A stretch of 64,000 nucleotides of DNA, taken from Omphiscola glabra (lineage: Eukaryota > Mollusca > Gastropoda > Lymnaeidae). A model generated the notes under the pieces. It was not told the origin of the DNA, ran no database searches, and worked only from the letters and a program-made list of their open reading frames with translations. This document shows positions 37,138 through 52,100 of this stretch, piece by piece. Position numbers and translations under genes: made by a program. The first letter of the stretch is position 1. Each line of letters starts with the position of its first letter. The stretch is from NCBI GenBank assembly GCA_964017045.1, contig OZ024799.1, positions 30,267,596 through 30,331,595 on the forward strand, in the 5' to 3' direction.

Positions 37138-40100
37138 ACCCAGGTTAAAAAATGATATCCAAACAGTAAATGTCAGAGGAAAGTTAAAATATATATTTTT
37201 TTTTTAATATATTCTTTTTCTGCACTTTTGTGTTAGTTTTTTCCAAATATATTCAAAATTATGCAGATGTGACACCGATATATAGCCTTTTCGCTATTCA
37301 TTTTTTAAACAAATTCTGTATTAATTTTTCTCTTTACTTCTTGAGGCCAAACTAAAAGTTTGATAGTAAAATAAATTATCACCTGTCTTATCAGTGTAGG
37401 TGACCTCAAGAGGTGCCTGTCCTGCTTCTGTTGTATCAACAGTGAAAATGGCTGGAGCACCTGCCTTGACGTAAGCGCTGTCAAGACCTGGACCATAGAC
37501 TTTGACCTTTGCTGGGTTCACTGGGTTCTTGATGTCCACACGGAATGGACTGCCTGATGAAGGTTATTGAAAATCATTGTTATTAAGGCTCTATATACAT
37601 TTCAGACTAATTGTATGAATTTCATATTATCATGGGCTGCCTGATGAAGCTGGCTATTATCAATGCTAACAAAATTAAAGATTAACATAGATGTCTACAA
37701 CCTATCACCATTGCTACTACTTAAAAATGACATTTTTTAAAAAAATGAATATATACCACAAGGGAAAAAAATGAAAATCCTAATGGTGTGGAAAGTAATT
37801 GATAAAATGTTCAACCACAAACTGTTAATTTAAGTTTTCTATCAGACCCTTCAATAAATGAAAGATGTCATCAGATTTCTTTTTAAAATTTCCTTACAAG
37901 ATTTAATCAACCACTTGAATCTTAAATTCACTTCACTCTCAAAACAAAATATGTCAATGAAAAAAAAAATATTTAAACAATTCTTTTCACCTACCTGGGA
38001 CATGCTTCTCATTGAACTTAACAGAAATCTCATAAGGTCCAGCCTTGGTGGGCTGGTAGACGACCTGGCATGTTCCATCATGATTATCCTGGCACTTCAT
38101 TGGGGTCTCCACTGGTCCCTCAATACCCAGACCAAGTCCACCCTTGCCTGCTCCTTTCATGTCAACTGTGAACACTGCAGGCTGTTCAGTAAGGCCTCCT
38201 TCGAGACCTGGAGATTATTCCCAAAAAGCATTTTTAATTTGATTATGACAACGGATTGGAAAAAAATAATTTATATTCTGGAATTATTAGTATAATTCTT
38301 CCAAAATCAGAGTAATTAATAGAGATACAAAATCTAGCCACCATTTATCGAAGAGAAGTCTTTTTTTTTTTTCTTAATAAAAAGAAGTCATTTTCTTCCC
38401 TTTAAAAAAAAAAAATAAAGGTAAGTCAACTTATTTCAGTTTCTTTTAAAGTCTTAAAAGGACTAATCTTGTTCAAGTTTTAAATTCCTCCTAATAAGTA
38501 GACTGACAAAATTTTTTTGAAATAATTTTATTGTATAATAGTGATTATGGCTTCATCCTGTATTAAAGAAATAATTTGAACTCCTTACAAACTTATCTAA
38601 TATAAATAAAACAATATCTACATTGAAACTGTTTTCTTATTTTGTATAAATAGAAATCCAGCAATACAAATGTACATCTGCTTGCTCAAATGATATCTAG
38701 ACCTGGCTCTGATCCTAGCTAAAACATTTTTATTTCAATGCCATTTTGTTATAATGTTATACCTGGTCCATAAGCCTTAACTTTGCTAGCATCAAAGCCA
38801 GGCACAGCAGTAACTGTCAATGGAGCTTCAGGGATTGGAAGATCTTCATATGTCACATCAATCTTTTGTGGTCCTGAATGAGTAAGAATAAGTTAATTTT
38901 AACCAAGAAAATATTTGTAGATGTTGAACACAAATTATGTAACTGAAGTAATTATGTAGATATCCTCAGTCCATAAAACCTGAACTTTCAATTTTTTAAG
39001 TTGTTAGACAGCAACTACAGTAAATATATATTTTTTTTTTTTTAAATTTGTAATTTTAGTATCATTTATGATTTTACCAAATTTAACTTGAAAAAAAAAC
39101 AAACTGGTTTATTAAAGCAAATTAACAAAAATATAAATAATTTTAATACAACTATGAGTTTTACCTTGCTCTACAGGTGTGTAGAGGACATTGTATGTTC
39201 CATCTCCATTATTCTTCACCAAGGTCTCATACTTCTTGCCACTTGGGCTAGTAATGATAGCCCTGACCTTGCCTTGGGCAGTGGGGGAAACAGATCTGGC
39301 ATCTACAGTGAACTCATTGGGACAGTCCAGATACACTCCTGTTGTTAGACAGATTGGATTTGATTAAGAATATTATCTTTAAATGTATCACAAGTACAAA
39401 ACTTATATTAAGTAATCTTGTACAACTTAAAAATATATTGAACATAACCATTTATTTTTTTATAAATTGATTAATATATGTCTCTTGAAAAAGCTTTGCA
39501 GCAAGAATACTTTAATCACTTAATAGAAACTTGAATACAATTTCTGAAATAGTTGTTTTTTTTTAAAAACATATGTATCAGAAAACAAGAATACAATAGT
39601 GAAACAAAAAAGCTGTGAAAAGATGCAGATGACAAAAAAACAACAATGTAAGCAAACAAAAGAATGGCATGCTTAATTTAACAAAAAAAAATACAAAAAT
39701 GTATATTAAAACTAGGCTGTTGGCTAAAATGTGAGCAAAAATAAGATATTAAAATTAATTGATATGGACTCTTCTAAAATTTTATTTAGTTTTAGATTTG
39801 CAATTTCCACTCATTTATTCATTGCCAATTTTTGGGATTAATTATTAAGGACAGGTTGACAACAACATTGGGACCATACATAAAGTAAATGTTATCTAAG
39901 ACTTAAAGCCATGCAAGATAGCCAAATTGTATCAAAATATGGGCATTCCAGGAGACTTAAGGTCAGTAAATGTATCTTTATTTATTCACCAACATATAAA
40001 ACGTCTTGGAAAAAATATGTTTGCTATGGGAGCAAACTTGCAAATTTGTAATGTACAATTAAAGCCAGGGTTATTATTATGAGCTAGGTTTGAATTATAC

Positions 40101-43100
40101 ATATTAAGTTAGTTATGTCCGACAATTATTACAGGCACATTTTAACAAGCTAGTGAACAGTGTGTTAAATTTTATTTTTATATAAGTGCAGGAATGTGTT
40201 AGACATGAATCATTTCAACGTTGTCATTTTTTTTTTTTGGGGGGGAGGGGGTGTCAAGATGCTAACATCTTTCATCATGCCCTGGTATGTTTACCCGCAG
40301 GGTTAAGGCCAGGTCCGTAAGCTCTGATGCCACTGACATCCAAAGTAGGCTTTGCTGGTGTAATATTTGCCTTGAATGGGGAGCCTGGGATTGGTCGATC
40401 CCCATATGAGATGTTGACATTGTAAGGTCCAGGCACAGGCGGCACATAGGTAACTTCACAGGTTCCATCCTTGTTGTCTTTACATTGAATAGGTGACTCT
40501 GCAGGTCCCTCCACTGACAGGCCGAGTCCACCAGGGGATTTCTCCTCTCTTGTATCAATTGTGAAAACAGCAGGTTGAGCGGCTTGACCAGCAGTCAACC
40601 CTGGACCATAGGCTTTAACTTTTGGTGGACCTTGAATAGCATCTACACGGAAAGGTGAATCTGGGACAGGTGCTCCTCCATAAGTCACCTGTACTTGGTG
40701 AGGGCCAGGCTCCAGCAAGGCAAATGTGGCCTTGGCTCCATCTCCTGTGACTGTGGTTGGCACCTCAAGGACTTGGTTGGTAGGGGAAACAATTTTTACC
40801 TTGGTCTCCGCCTTTGGTAATCCTCTTGAAATAATGCCAATTTCTCTTGGCACACCAATAGGCATGGCTAAAAAATTGTACTTGCTTTAATATAGATGAC
40901 TATAACTTTTCATGTCATTTAAATTGAAGGCATGCACATGATAACTGCTTGTTAGATAAAGTGGGGAGTGACTCTTCAATGTTCACAGATATGAAAGATT
41001 TGATGGGCTTCCTGGTGTTCACAGATGGGGTTAGTGTTAAGATTTAAATTTAACTGCCGTTGTCAATTTTTAAAATGATATGTCACACTTAAGATGTGGC
41101 GTGTGCTGACCGAAATGGGTTAAAAATGTAGTAAGATATTGTGATCCAAGAACACAATAACTATGAAGAAATATGAAGTTTTGCTGGTTAAAAAGATCAT
41201 TGCAGATTTCAAAGTTGAAAAGGACCTAAACATATGTGGAATTCTCATGACAAGAGGAAGAGATAATTTATTACCAATTTTTCAATATGACAACACACAT
41301 ACAATTATTTTAAAACTGCATTGATTGCATTCAGTTCTGTAAAAAAACTTACTTGGCTCCAAACCAACAACCTTGATTTTGCTGACATCAATGTTGGGCT
41401 CAACTTTGACCTTGATGGGGCTCTGTGGCACTTCTTTGCCGGCAAAGTAAACCAGGACTGTGTAAGTGCCAGGGCTCTTGGGCTCATACTCCACAGTGAA
41501 TGTACCATCTTGGTTGTCAATGGTCTTGACCGGCACATCGACTCCTCGTTCATCAGTAAGGCCAACAGCAACATCACCTATTGCCAATAGCAGAGATTTA
41601 GTATTGCATCTCAAATGTATCCCCATTATAAAGCTCTCCATAAATCAGGTGCTTATTGTTTATGGATTTTTTTTACAATGAAAAAAATCAGTTTAACACA
41701 AATTAAGAAAGTTTCTGATCTTTATGGTCGTGGGAAGAAAGTTATTGCTCTTAGATACCTGCAGCAAACAAATTTATAAAAACAATTTTATTTTAGTAAC
41801 ATGATAATAACCAACAGTCTGAAAGATCAGTTAATTAATTCTAAAGCTAATCATTTTTTATTAGGACCTTGACATAAAATGTATTAATTATATATTTTTA
41901 AAACAATAGACTGCATTCTTTTCAAATTTCAATTATTCCATTGCAATGAAGGCAGAATTTAGTAAGCTACATTGCTGTATTTCTTGTTAACATGTTTTAC
42001 CTGGTCCAGCTTCTTTGCAGTCCACAATAAAGTAAGTTGGACTGAAGGTCTTAACACCTTTCTCAACTCCTGGTCCATGAACTTTAACTTTGGCTGGGTT
42101 GCTTGGTTCAGACACATAGACCTGAAAAAAATTGAAAACAAATATTGATTAGTTTTTTTAAGTTTCTTATATTCTCACTAATTCACACTTACTAATGATA
42201 CATATAAACAAAAATACATTTAAAATGTTTAAGTTCATTAAAAAATTTTTTTTTACCATTAATAAAATATAAAGTAAAGAGATTTGGCAAGAGGATATTA
42301 AATTCTTACTCTGAAAGGTGCATTGGGGATCATGACTCCACCAAATGTAATGGTAACTGTGTGCTTGACATTTCTGGTTGGCTGGTAGCGGCAGGTGTAA
42401 GTGCCATTGCCATTGTCTTTAACCTGAGAAATAGAACATCAAATTTGTAATGTTTTTCTTTACCGGTAAATGTGTCTAAGCAGGTAAAAAAAATCAGAAT
42501 TTATGATGCTAGGAGGAAAAAAAGGATCCCATAAGTTTCAACTAATTATATTTGATTTAAATCAATATAAGTAAACATATTTTTATAAGAAAACCATAAA
42601 AATAAAAGTTTTCATTAGATGATATTCTAATTAGAAAAACCCCACAAATTTATATTTTTTCCCCCATAAAAATCACTTTCTTAATGAAACATTGCCAGTT
42701 TGAAGCCAAATCTCAAAGTTTCATAACTGAAACTTTTATTTGAGATACCGAGAGTCTAATTTCTATACCAGCTCATCCTTTCTTCACTGGGTATCTGCAG
42801 ACATTCAAGGTATATTTTATTATGAACTATGACAGTTCCATTTTCAGCTCATACCTGCACTTCAACAGGTTTGTAGTCAACATCCATGCAGCTGATGAGA
42901 AGGGGGGCTTTTCCTGCAGCACGAGTATCAACAGTGAACTCTGCCCATTTATTGGCTTGGACACCTGTCTTCTCGAGACCTGGACCCTTGGCAATGACCT
43001 GGAAAAAAACAATTAACAGGTATAAAAGCAATTCTTTCAAAATCAAAACATTAAATTCAACTTTTAAGATAAAACTATATAAAATTGGCTTACTATTTGT

Positions 43101-46100
43101 TAATTAATTGCTTTAGTTAGAATGTCAATTAAAGAAATGGCATATTAAGACTAAATTTTTATTTTGGTAAAAAAAATTTCAATATATAAGTCATAAAAAT
43201 AAAAATCATTTAAAGGTTGTATAGACCATCACATTAAGTATTCTAAGAATAAACTAGTTTTATTGAAACAGAAGAATTGTTGAAAGCCGAACTAAATCTT
43301 GTTATAATAAATTTAACAGTTTTTTTAAGAAGAAAAAACATGACAGATGACAAATGAATTTTGTTTACATCAATGACAGCATATGTGAAAATAGTGCTAT
43401 TTGTTGTGTTTAATTAGTAACCAACCTTGCCAGCATTGTATGCCTGGGCTGGGATAATGTTGGCCATGTAGGGAGAGTTGGGGATGTCCTGGTCATTACA
43501 CAAAACGTGGACTGCATACTCTCCAGCTTGGGTGGGCCAGTAGGTCACATCAGCTGAACCATCACCATTGTCCTTGCAGTCAATCTTGGCCTGGGATGGG
43601 CCTTCAATGGAGAATCCTGTATGTGGGAAGTAAATTAGTTTAATGATGAATGTTATCATCACTGCTTGAGATTAAAAACTAGGAAACAGCTTAAAGAAAT
43701 GCTACATTTAACCTATGTAAATAAGGCATAAAACAAGTTTTAAAAATAAACTCCAACTGAATAATTAAACAATATGTTTATACTTCCAGTCTTTTCCTTA
43801 AAATATATATTATATAATGTATTGGCTCCCCTCCTACCAACCCCCCCCCCACCCCCCCCACCCCCCAATTCTCACAAAACCTAAATTCTTACAATTTTTG
43901 AATACATTTATAGTCAGTAAAAAATGTTTTCACTTCTACATACCAAGAGCACCAGCTTCTCCGTTAGTCTCCACAGTGAAGACGGCTGGCTGGTTGACAA
44001 CTCCTCCCTCAAGACCTGGTCCATAGGCTCTGATCTTGGTGTTCCAGAAAGGTCCTACTTCAACCTGTAATAATGCAGAAAACCAGTTAGCAGGAACCTT
44101 GCTTTGTTGTTTTAATTTCCCATTTACTGTTTGCAAAACAGCAAACCTTTTAATGAAATTATTCATGTGGCTATAATTCATGGCTTTATCCACAAACCCA
44201 AGACAATGAAAAAAATATATGACTATTACAATAACTAATCATTTTTTTAAAAAAAACAGCTTTTAGAATGTAAAAAATCTTTAAGCTCATCATAACTGCA
44301 TATTTTGTAACTGTGCAGTGTAAAATTGTACATAAGTTTCCCATTAACATCTTTTGCTATCTAATACAATAATTCAAGATGTCCCAATCAATTTTATTAT
44401 GCTTGCTCAACAACAATTAAAATCTCAAAGAATTTGTTTAAGGCTGACCTTAAAGGGGGACTTGCTGATATGTTGGTCACCAAAGGTGACATTGATGATG
44501 TAGTTGCCAGGCTTGGATGGCAAGTACACACATTCATACACGCCTTCATCTCCAGGTACTTTCTTAATCTGGCATTTTTCCTCAACACCTCCTGTAAAAT
44601 AAACCATACTTTATTTAAATCCCAGAGCTAAGATGTTTAATATTTGTAAACGTTTAGATCAGACATTTCTCAACCCTTAAAATTTTCTCTGATACTAAAG
44701 TGGTAAAAGATTAAATGCAAACAGATGCATTCATTTCTTACATTTAACTCCATTATGTGCTGTAAGCATTTACAATATAAAATTATGCTATTTGAGATAT
44801 ATATAACTTTTTAATTATCAAATATAGCTGAATATGGTTATTGAAAACAAAATGAACAAGACTGTTGTTTTTTGTTTTTTTTTTAAATTTAAAAAAACGA
44901 CTATTTAAAATTTAAAAAGCATTTTGATATATAAAACTAATAATTGGTTCATTTAATTAAACTAAAATAATAAATATCCTTAACTTTAATTTCCAACAAC
45001 AAATATGTTTAAATCAAGATAAAACATTTTTTAAATTACCTGGTCCAAAAATTTGCACTGCTACCTCTCCATCACCAGCACCTTTGGTATGGACGTAAAA
45101 CACAGCTTGATCCTTGACCCTGATGCCTCTCGGCTGGATACCACGGCCTGTAGCATAGCAGGCTTTAGCATTGGATGCTGAGGAGAGAATGTAAAACAGC
45201 TATTAAACTTGTGTTTCCAACTAATGCAAGACATTGTGTGTTTATTCATATGAAGTGAAGAAAGTAAAAGAGCAAAATCAAATAGTGTTAAATGTAAATA
45301 TGATATCTAAAGCAAAATGAATATGATATATAGTTTAATATAACTAAGCTACTATTCACACCCAAACATGCTATGATCATGTCTGATGGCTTGTTGAACA
45401 TATAGTTATAAATTAATACTGATGGATAAAGAAATCATTCCCATAAACCTACAAATATGCATATAGGCACACAATGTGATTCTGTTCTTAGACACCAGTA
45501 AATAAGATATATATTGCAGAAGAGGTTTTTTTATTTTGGAGAATTCTATTTACTTATTTTTTTTACATTTTTCGGAAGATGTAATTTTTCTTCACTCTAT
45601 TCAATATTTTTTTTAAACGGCTATATGTTAGTTCATCATTAAATTAGATCATTCTGGGGGGGGGGGGGGGGGGGGGGGGGGGGGTGTATAATATACAAGA
45701 GCCATTAACTTGAATGTCAAATTTCACTGTCATATCAAGTTTTTTACAAATAGATTTGTTCATTGTAATCTAAATAGGGCAGAATTTTTTTTATGTTACA
45801 TAAATGTATGAGATATAATTTTTCATTAAAAAAAATCTTAACAAGGAAAATTAAAAGATAAACTTTAATTTGAACTTGAAGTGTAAACATTGTTTTTAAA
45901 GTCTTACTACTCTTCAGATAAAAATATACCTAGCAATGTGAATGAAACAGATGAACCTGTTACATATTTTTTATATGTCATTTAACTGGATAATTGTTTA
46001 ATAATTTGAACACATAATAAAGAGAATGTTAAAAAGAATGCAAAATATGTTAGCCAGTGGTTATAAAAAAACTCCAATTTTTAGAAGGAAGAACTTCTAT

Positions 46101-49100
46101 GAAAAGAAGGTCATACCATTCATCATATGAAAAGAAAGTTGGAAGAGGAAGCAATCACAGTCATGAAATGGACAATGCTTTTTATAATTAGGTTATTGAA
46201 TTATTGAAATAGGGTTGGTTGTCGATTCGCATCAGAATGCTTGAGAATTTTATTTCAGTGATAAAAACTGGGGAAAATATATCATTCCTCTCAGCAGAAA
46301 GCAATCTATATCCATGCACTCTTTTTAATGTGGGGGAAAGCAAGAAGGCATGGGAAATGAGGAATAAAAAGTGAATTTAGGCCTTGGAAAACAAGGACAT
46401 GAATATATTACACGTCAGAAAACAAGAATAGTGTTTGATTATGTTTTTGGGTAAAATATAGATAATATATTCAACTTATAGTGGTGCTTTTCTTTATTTT
46501 GATGTATACATTTTATTAAAAATATTTTTTGTAAAGAAAAGCTTTCAAAGAAAATATTTTGATAACAGAAAAGAAGTAAGAAATAATGTGCTTATCATAA
46601 GAAATGAATGATGTGTTCATGGCAAACTAAAAATATTGCAACATACCGATATCTGAAACAAAATTAAAAAATATAAAAATTAACAATTTAAAATTAAACC
46701 AAAAAATGTAAAAATACTATGTAAACCTTGTTTCTGTTGTAGCCTTTGGAAAGAAGAAACACAAGTAGAGACAGAGAGGGCTTTAAAGTAACTATTCTAC
46801 TCTGAATATACAAACATGAGATGAAATGGTCTATGTCAGGATTGCATGACATCATAAATGAACACATGCATCAAGAAAGACCTCATTACTTTAAATCAAT
46901 CTGATTATTTTTTTTAATTTTTTTTTTTTAAATGCATTGAATTTTAAACATGCACATTGCATCATTCTTCAAGTCAGATTAAGAAACAAGTTATGAAATG
47001 TTATCCATCATGCAAGCAATTAAATGGCTGAAGGACTGGTCAGTCAAAGTGCACTTTTGTTAAGTCTACAAACTCTACTTACTCTTGGCTGGTGAACATA
47101 AAAAGGTGGTGAAAATAAAATAAATGATGAAATCAGCTATTCACAAGCAATGATATAGTAGGTTTAAGAAATTAAAAATAAATAAGAATCTAAACATGCA
47201 CAAATGAAAAATTCAATTTGAAAGATTTAAATAAAAATGATAATCTCAGATATATTTATTGAAATTTTGTGACTTCCTGCTGCTCAGTAAATAAATTTAT
47301 TTATTTCAAAAGGATATATATATATATATCCATATATTTTCAAAATGCTGTATATCCATTTTGTGGGTTTTGAGATTATTCAACTTTTTACAAAAAATTA
47401 ATAAAGCGTTTAGAGGATTAAATCATTTTTAGACAAGAATAAAATAGGAATATAATGTGTTAAGTATATAGAATTTACCATGTCCTAAACGAACCTGTTT
47501 TGCTCTACAAAATGGTTAGGTTTTTTCATTTTTTAAAAAATGGTGGATACCGCGTTTTGAAAATAAGCTCTTCATATATATACATAATATTTCTGTCAAA
47601 AGGCAATATCTGCTTTGAAAGGTATGATAATTTACATGCATGATTCAGCACTGTAGCTTACTAAATAGTATTTAGTGCAGCAGTGCAGAGTAAAACTGGT
47701 GATCCAAAATATATGTGAACACAACATGGTATACACAAATACCCAATTACAAGGATGAAGTTACAAACAAAAAATATTCAATCAAATACATTCAGATTCA
47801 GCTTAGAAAAAGCTTGCAAGTTAATGATTTTGAAAATACAACTAATAAAATTTTAGGAAATATCAGAAACAAGGTATGGGAAAAAGTGAAAAAAAAGGAT
47901 ACAACAAAAATGTGGGCAAAAATACTTCTTCAGTGAACTAACAAAGACTAACACGAATATAAAAATTTCAACCCTAGCTGAAATGTTAAATCAACATTTT
48001 AATACAGCTGTCCTCTCTGATACTACAATTCAGTTAAGTTATAATTTGTATATTGGTATTGGTCTTTGTTTGCACTTTGATTACTTCCTTTTTTTTCAGA
48101 TTTTCGCATACATTGTTACAAAATATTTCCTTCTACCTAAACCTAATTGCAATCTCTCCACACTTATTATCATAATACAATTGTATTAAGTTTCTTGGTG
48201 CTGAACCTCTTCTATGTATTCATTTGTTTATTGTTGAACAAATGAACTGTAAAAATAAAATAAAACTTAAGGTATTATTTATTATTAGGAATTGAATTAT
48301 TTAACTGTATAGAAATTGGCATAGAACCAAAAATGGGATTCAGCTGTTTATATTTGTTTTATTTATTTATCCCCCTTTGAAAACATCTGGACCTTTTTTG
48401 CATTGGTGCATTTTTATAATTTCTACAGTGGAAAGTGTTGGTAAATATAAAATGTATTCTACCTATTTATACCATCAGCTTTCTAATATATAGGAATTTA
48501 ATTAACTAATACAACACAAAAGAGTGCAAACTAAATGATTTTTTTTTTAAGCAAAAAGGCCCCATGTATCAAATCCCTTGCACCCAGAGTGTAGTGACAT
48601 ATACCTAAATTTACTGAATGCTTCATGCAGTTATTCAATTTGTTATTATTTTTTTTGCTGCCATTGTTCATAAATTTAACTGCTTTCAAGTTTTAAAATA
48701 ATCTTCACTTTTAAAAGGTATAGCTATACTTACATTCACTGAGTTACACAGAATTTTTGTGCTATAATAAGATATAATCATTTACCCATTGCAAACATGG
48801 ATGGCTTAGCCAGGAATAGATAAAATTTAGAATGAAGACCCTTTTGCTCATTTGATCAAAATTTAACATAGGTGCTTTTCTATATAAAACCAGTGAAATA
48901 GTAACTATACTACATTCTGAAGCAGCATTTCTCAAACTTAAGTTCAACAGAGACATCAGTAACATAGTTATAATACATTTATCCTCAGGTAAAATTATGG
49001 ATCTTCTAATTTTTGGATTATAGCAAAACAAAAGTATTATTGATTTATTATATTTGTTTTTTGGTGCTCTTAACCTTATTTGAAGGCTTTAAATCCATGC

Positions 49101-52100
49101 CATAGTATCCCTTTAAAAAATATCAGTGTAGTTTTAAATTTAAAATAAAAATTCTCACCATTAAAAGATGTTACTGAAAAAATCAGGATGTTTCTTGGTA
49201 GTGTTGCAAAAATGCTCTTTCAGAATAGCACTCCTAATCACATATAAAATTCTGATATTTGAACCAATAAAAGACTTGTTTAATAACCTACCTGGGGCAA
49301 CATTGACGCCAAATGGACTTCCGGGGATCTGTTGTCCTGAAAAGAATACATTGACAGAGTGGAGGCCAGGCTCCATGGCAGTGTACTCAACCAAGTAGGT
49401 GCCTTCTTTGCCCACAACAGGGCTGATGGCTGGACGCACTTTATCTTTGTGACCATGAGGATCCAGAATGGCAACATCAATTGTTCCTTTGCCAGCCGCT
49501 AAATGAAAAGAGAGTTTGAGTGGTCTTATAATCAATATTTAAAACATATGCTTTTACATTACAAGAACATTAGGTTTTAGTTGTCATATACTTATAATTA
49601 CTTAACTAGAAACTTCACATGCTGTTGATTACTTTCATATCATAACACCTACATTGGGTATAGACTTCAAAGTAGGTCTTTTTGCCAGCAATATTTCCAG
49701 TTTTCTCAATACCAGGTCCAGCAGCTGTGACCTTGCTTGGGTCACCGGCAGCTCCCTCCACTTGGACAGTGTAGGGTGACTTGGGGATCTCCTTGTTACT
49801 GAACTTGATGATCACCTGAACACAGACATTAAATGTTAATTAACAAGGTACAGGAGGAGGCTTTCTACATGAATCTAACCAAAATGATTTGAGCAATGTA
49901 AAACATGTCAGACATGAAAAACTGATACAATATGACAATGAAATAAGGAAAGTATAGTGTAAATAATGAGAATGATAATGTAAATATTTACCCTGTACGC
50001 TCCTTCCATTGTAGGCACATAGGCACAGGAGTATGTCATGTTCTTATCATTGTTGAACACTACTTCCACCTAAAAAAAGAAAGAAAATAAATTTAAAATG
50101 TACACCTTATGATAGACACATGGAATGTAACTATATTTACCTCCTGATATTGTGTAATTACACTACTAAGCTATAAATGAGGATTAAATCTTACCCTAAA
50201 CATTGCGATTGTAACATAATATTAATTTTAAAATTCTATTGTTAATTATTGAATATACTCTTTGCAATCAATTTTTTTTAAAAATTTATTAACAATTATT
50301 ATTTGTTGGTGTTCTTTATTAACTTATTAATTTGAAGAAACAATTTTTAATTTCTTTTTTATGTTTTTAACATACGTTCTCTTTAGCGCCTTTGGGGTTG
50401 AGCACAATGATCTCCACTGATCCTTTCCCAGCACTGAAGGTCTCCACAGTGAAGCGAGCAGGGGCCCCAACCTGGTTGCCGGTGGGCTCAATACCAGGGC
50501 CATAAGCACGGACACGTGCTGGGTTCAGACGAGGTCTGACAGGGGCTCCAGGCTTAAGTTTGGCATTAGGGAACTGGGACAGATAAGTCATCATACTGAG
50601 GTCATCAACCTTGGGGTTGGTCATCTCCTCTGGCCTGATCAGCTATTGAAGGAATAGAAGAATATTTCCAATTAAAAAGGAGAATAATTTTTTGATTTTG
50701 TGATTTTTTTTTGGTCAAATGAAAACTATATAAAAAAAAAAGGAATAAGAACTAAACATTCAGAATAAAAATATGCACTTGATATCTCTAACATTTTTAT
50801 GATTTTTTAATGAAAAGCTTAATTACATAAGAAATTGAAATGGAAATATTTGTATTTACGCAAATTTAAAAATGGGGAGTCAGAACAACATAAAAATGCT
50901 ATGTAAGAAGGCCATTAATGATTGTGAAGTTTACCAAAGTTAGTTGAATAACACATAAAAGTTAAATGAACAAAGCAGGGCCTACTTGCTCAATTTATAA
51001 AGCATAAAAATGTGACTAGATAATAGTTGTAAGTAAGTATATGGACAAGAAATTGATGTCATGGCAAGAAGGATGAAGGTGTTGTGACATCTTATATAGC
51101 CTCCAACCCCCAAAAACATCCCACACTATGTTCTTAGGATAACATTCTTCCATGCCAGTTTATGGGCTGACATAAGGTTAGAAAACAAGTTATTATGTTG
51201 TTTTTTTTCCCAATATGATCTGGATAGCTTACAGTTAAGAAAGTTTTTGAATAATTAGGTTCAGCGATAAAAGTGATATCTCAACTCCAACTTAGACCGA
51301 TAATAAATCAACCCATTTTCTATTAAAGGCTTGTACAATGATGTTTTCATTTCATATTCAGCATCTATAGTGGATAGATTAAGTTCTTATTTTCTTCTAT
51401 GGTATGATTAGCACACTAAACCAACTACATTAAAGCACCTATTAAGTGTACCACAGGTGGTGTCAAGACAGAAATATATGCTTTGTTTAAATTTAAATAG
51501 TAATTTAAGAGCTATCTGAAATATATTTCATAAGTACAGCATTAACTTGGGATTTGTACCTCACGAGGTAATTGAGAAATGGTTTGTGATTTGATAAGTC
51601 TTTACGCTGGGAAATAAGGACACCAGAACAGAAGAAGAATAACTTTGATAACTCAAAGCTACGAGGTTTCTGGGTGATAGGAAAATAATAAAGCATTGTT
51701 GTCTTACAGAACAATGAGCTTATACTATGTGGTGTTATCTCATAGCTTAATAACCTCAAGTTTGACTCAAGTGTATATCTCTCAGACACCTCTGTCTGAA
51801 ATTGTATGTAAAACACAAGGGTTAAAGAGTTGAAATAGTATGTAAAAAAAACTTTTACCCTAGCCTCCCAGTGATTAAGTTGGGATTACTTTTAGACCAC
51901 AATTAGCTGCCATTTTTAACCTTTCACAAATCGATCCTATCCTATCTAACTAGTTTCCGACTCCTTACAGTCTGGAAGTTACTGTGAAACATTCTAGGTG
52001 TGTACGTGTGTGGGGGGGGATGTGGAGAGAGGAAGGGGATGCTGATTCAGCAATTCTTACTTGTGCCAAAATATTCTGTTGTTGATTATTTGTCAGAAGG

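Larger units (their letters stand above)
35649..45039 (-). other. Introns between exons of repeats 3-13
   Basis: Introns here are about 100-960 bp and AT-rich. The larger ones (39339-40294, 42999-43425, 40868-41352) were read for a missing repeat 7 or 10 exon and none was seen. A C-rich stretch lies at 43841-43867. Confidence 0.6.
45178..49291 (-). other. Filamin intron carrying two microexons
   Basis: 4.1 kb, AT-rich, with the two 6-nt microexon candidates (46647, 47083), the G-run at 45656 and a lone hAT-like end CAGCATTTCTCAAACTTAAG near 48922. Otherwise nothing recognised. Confidence 0.65.
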
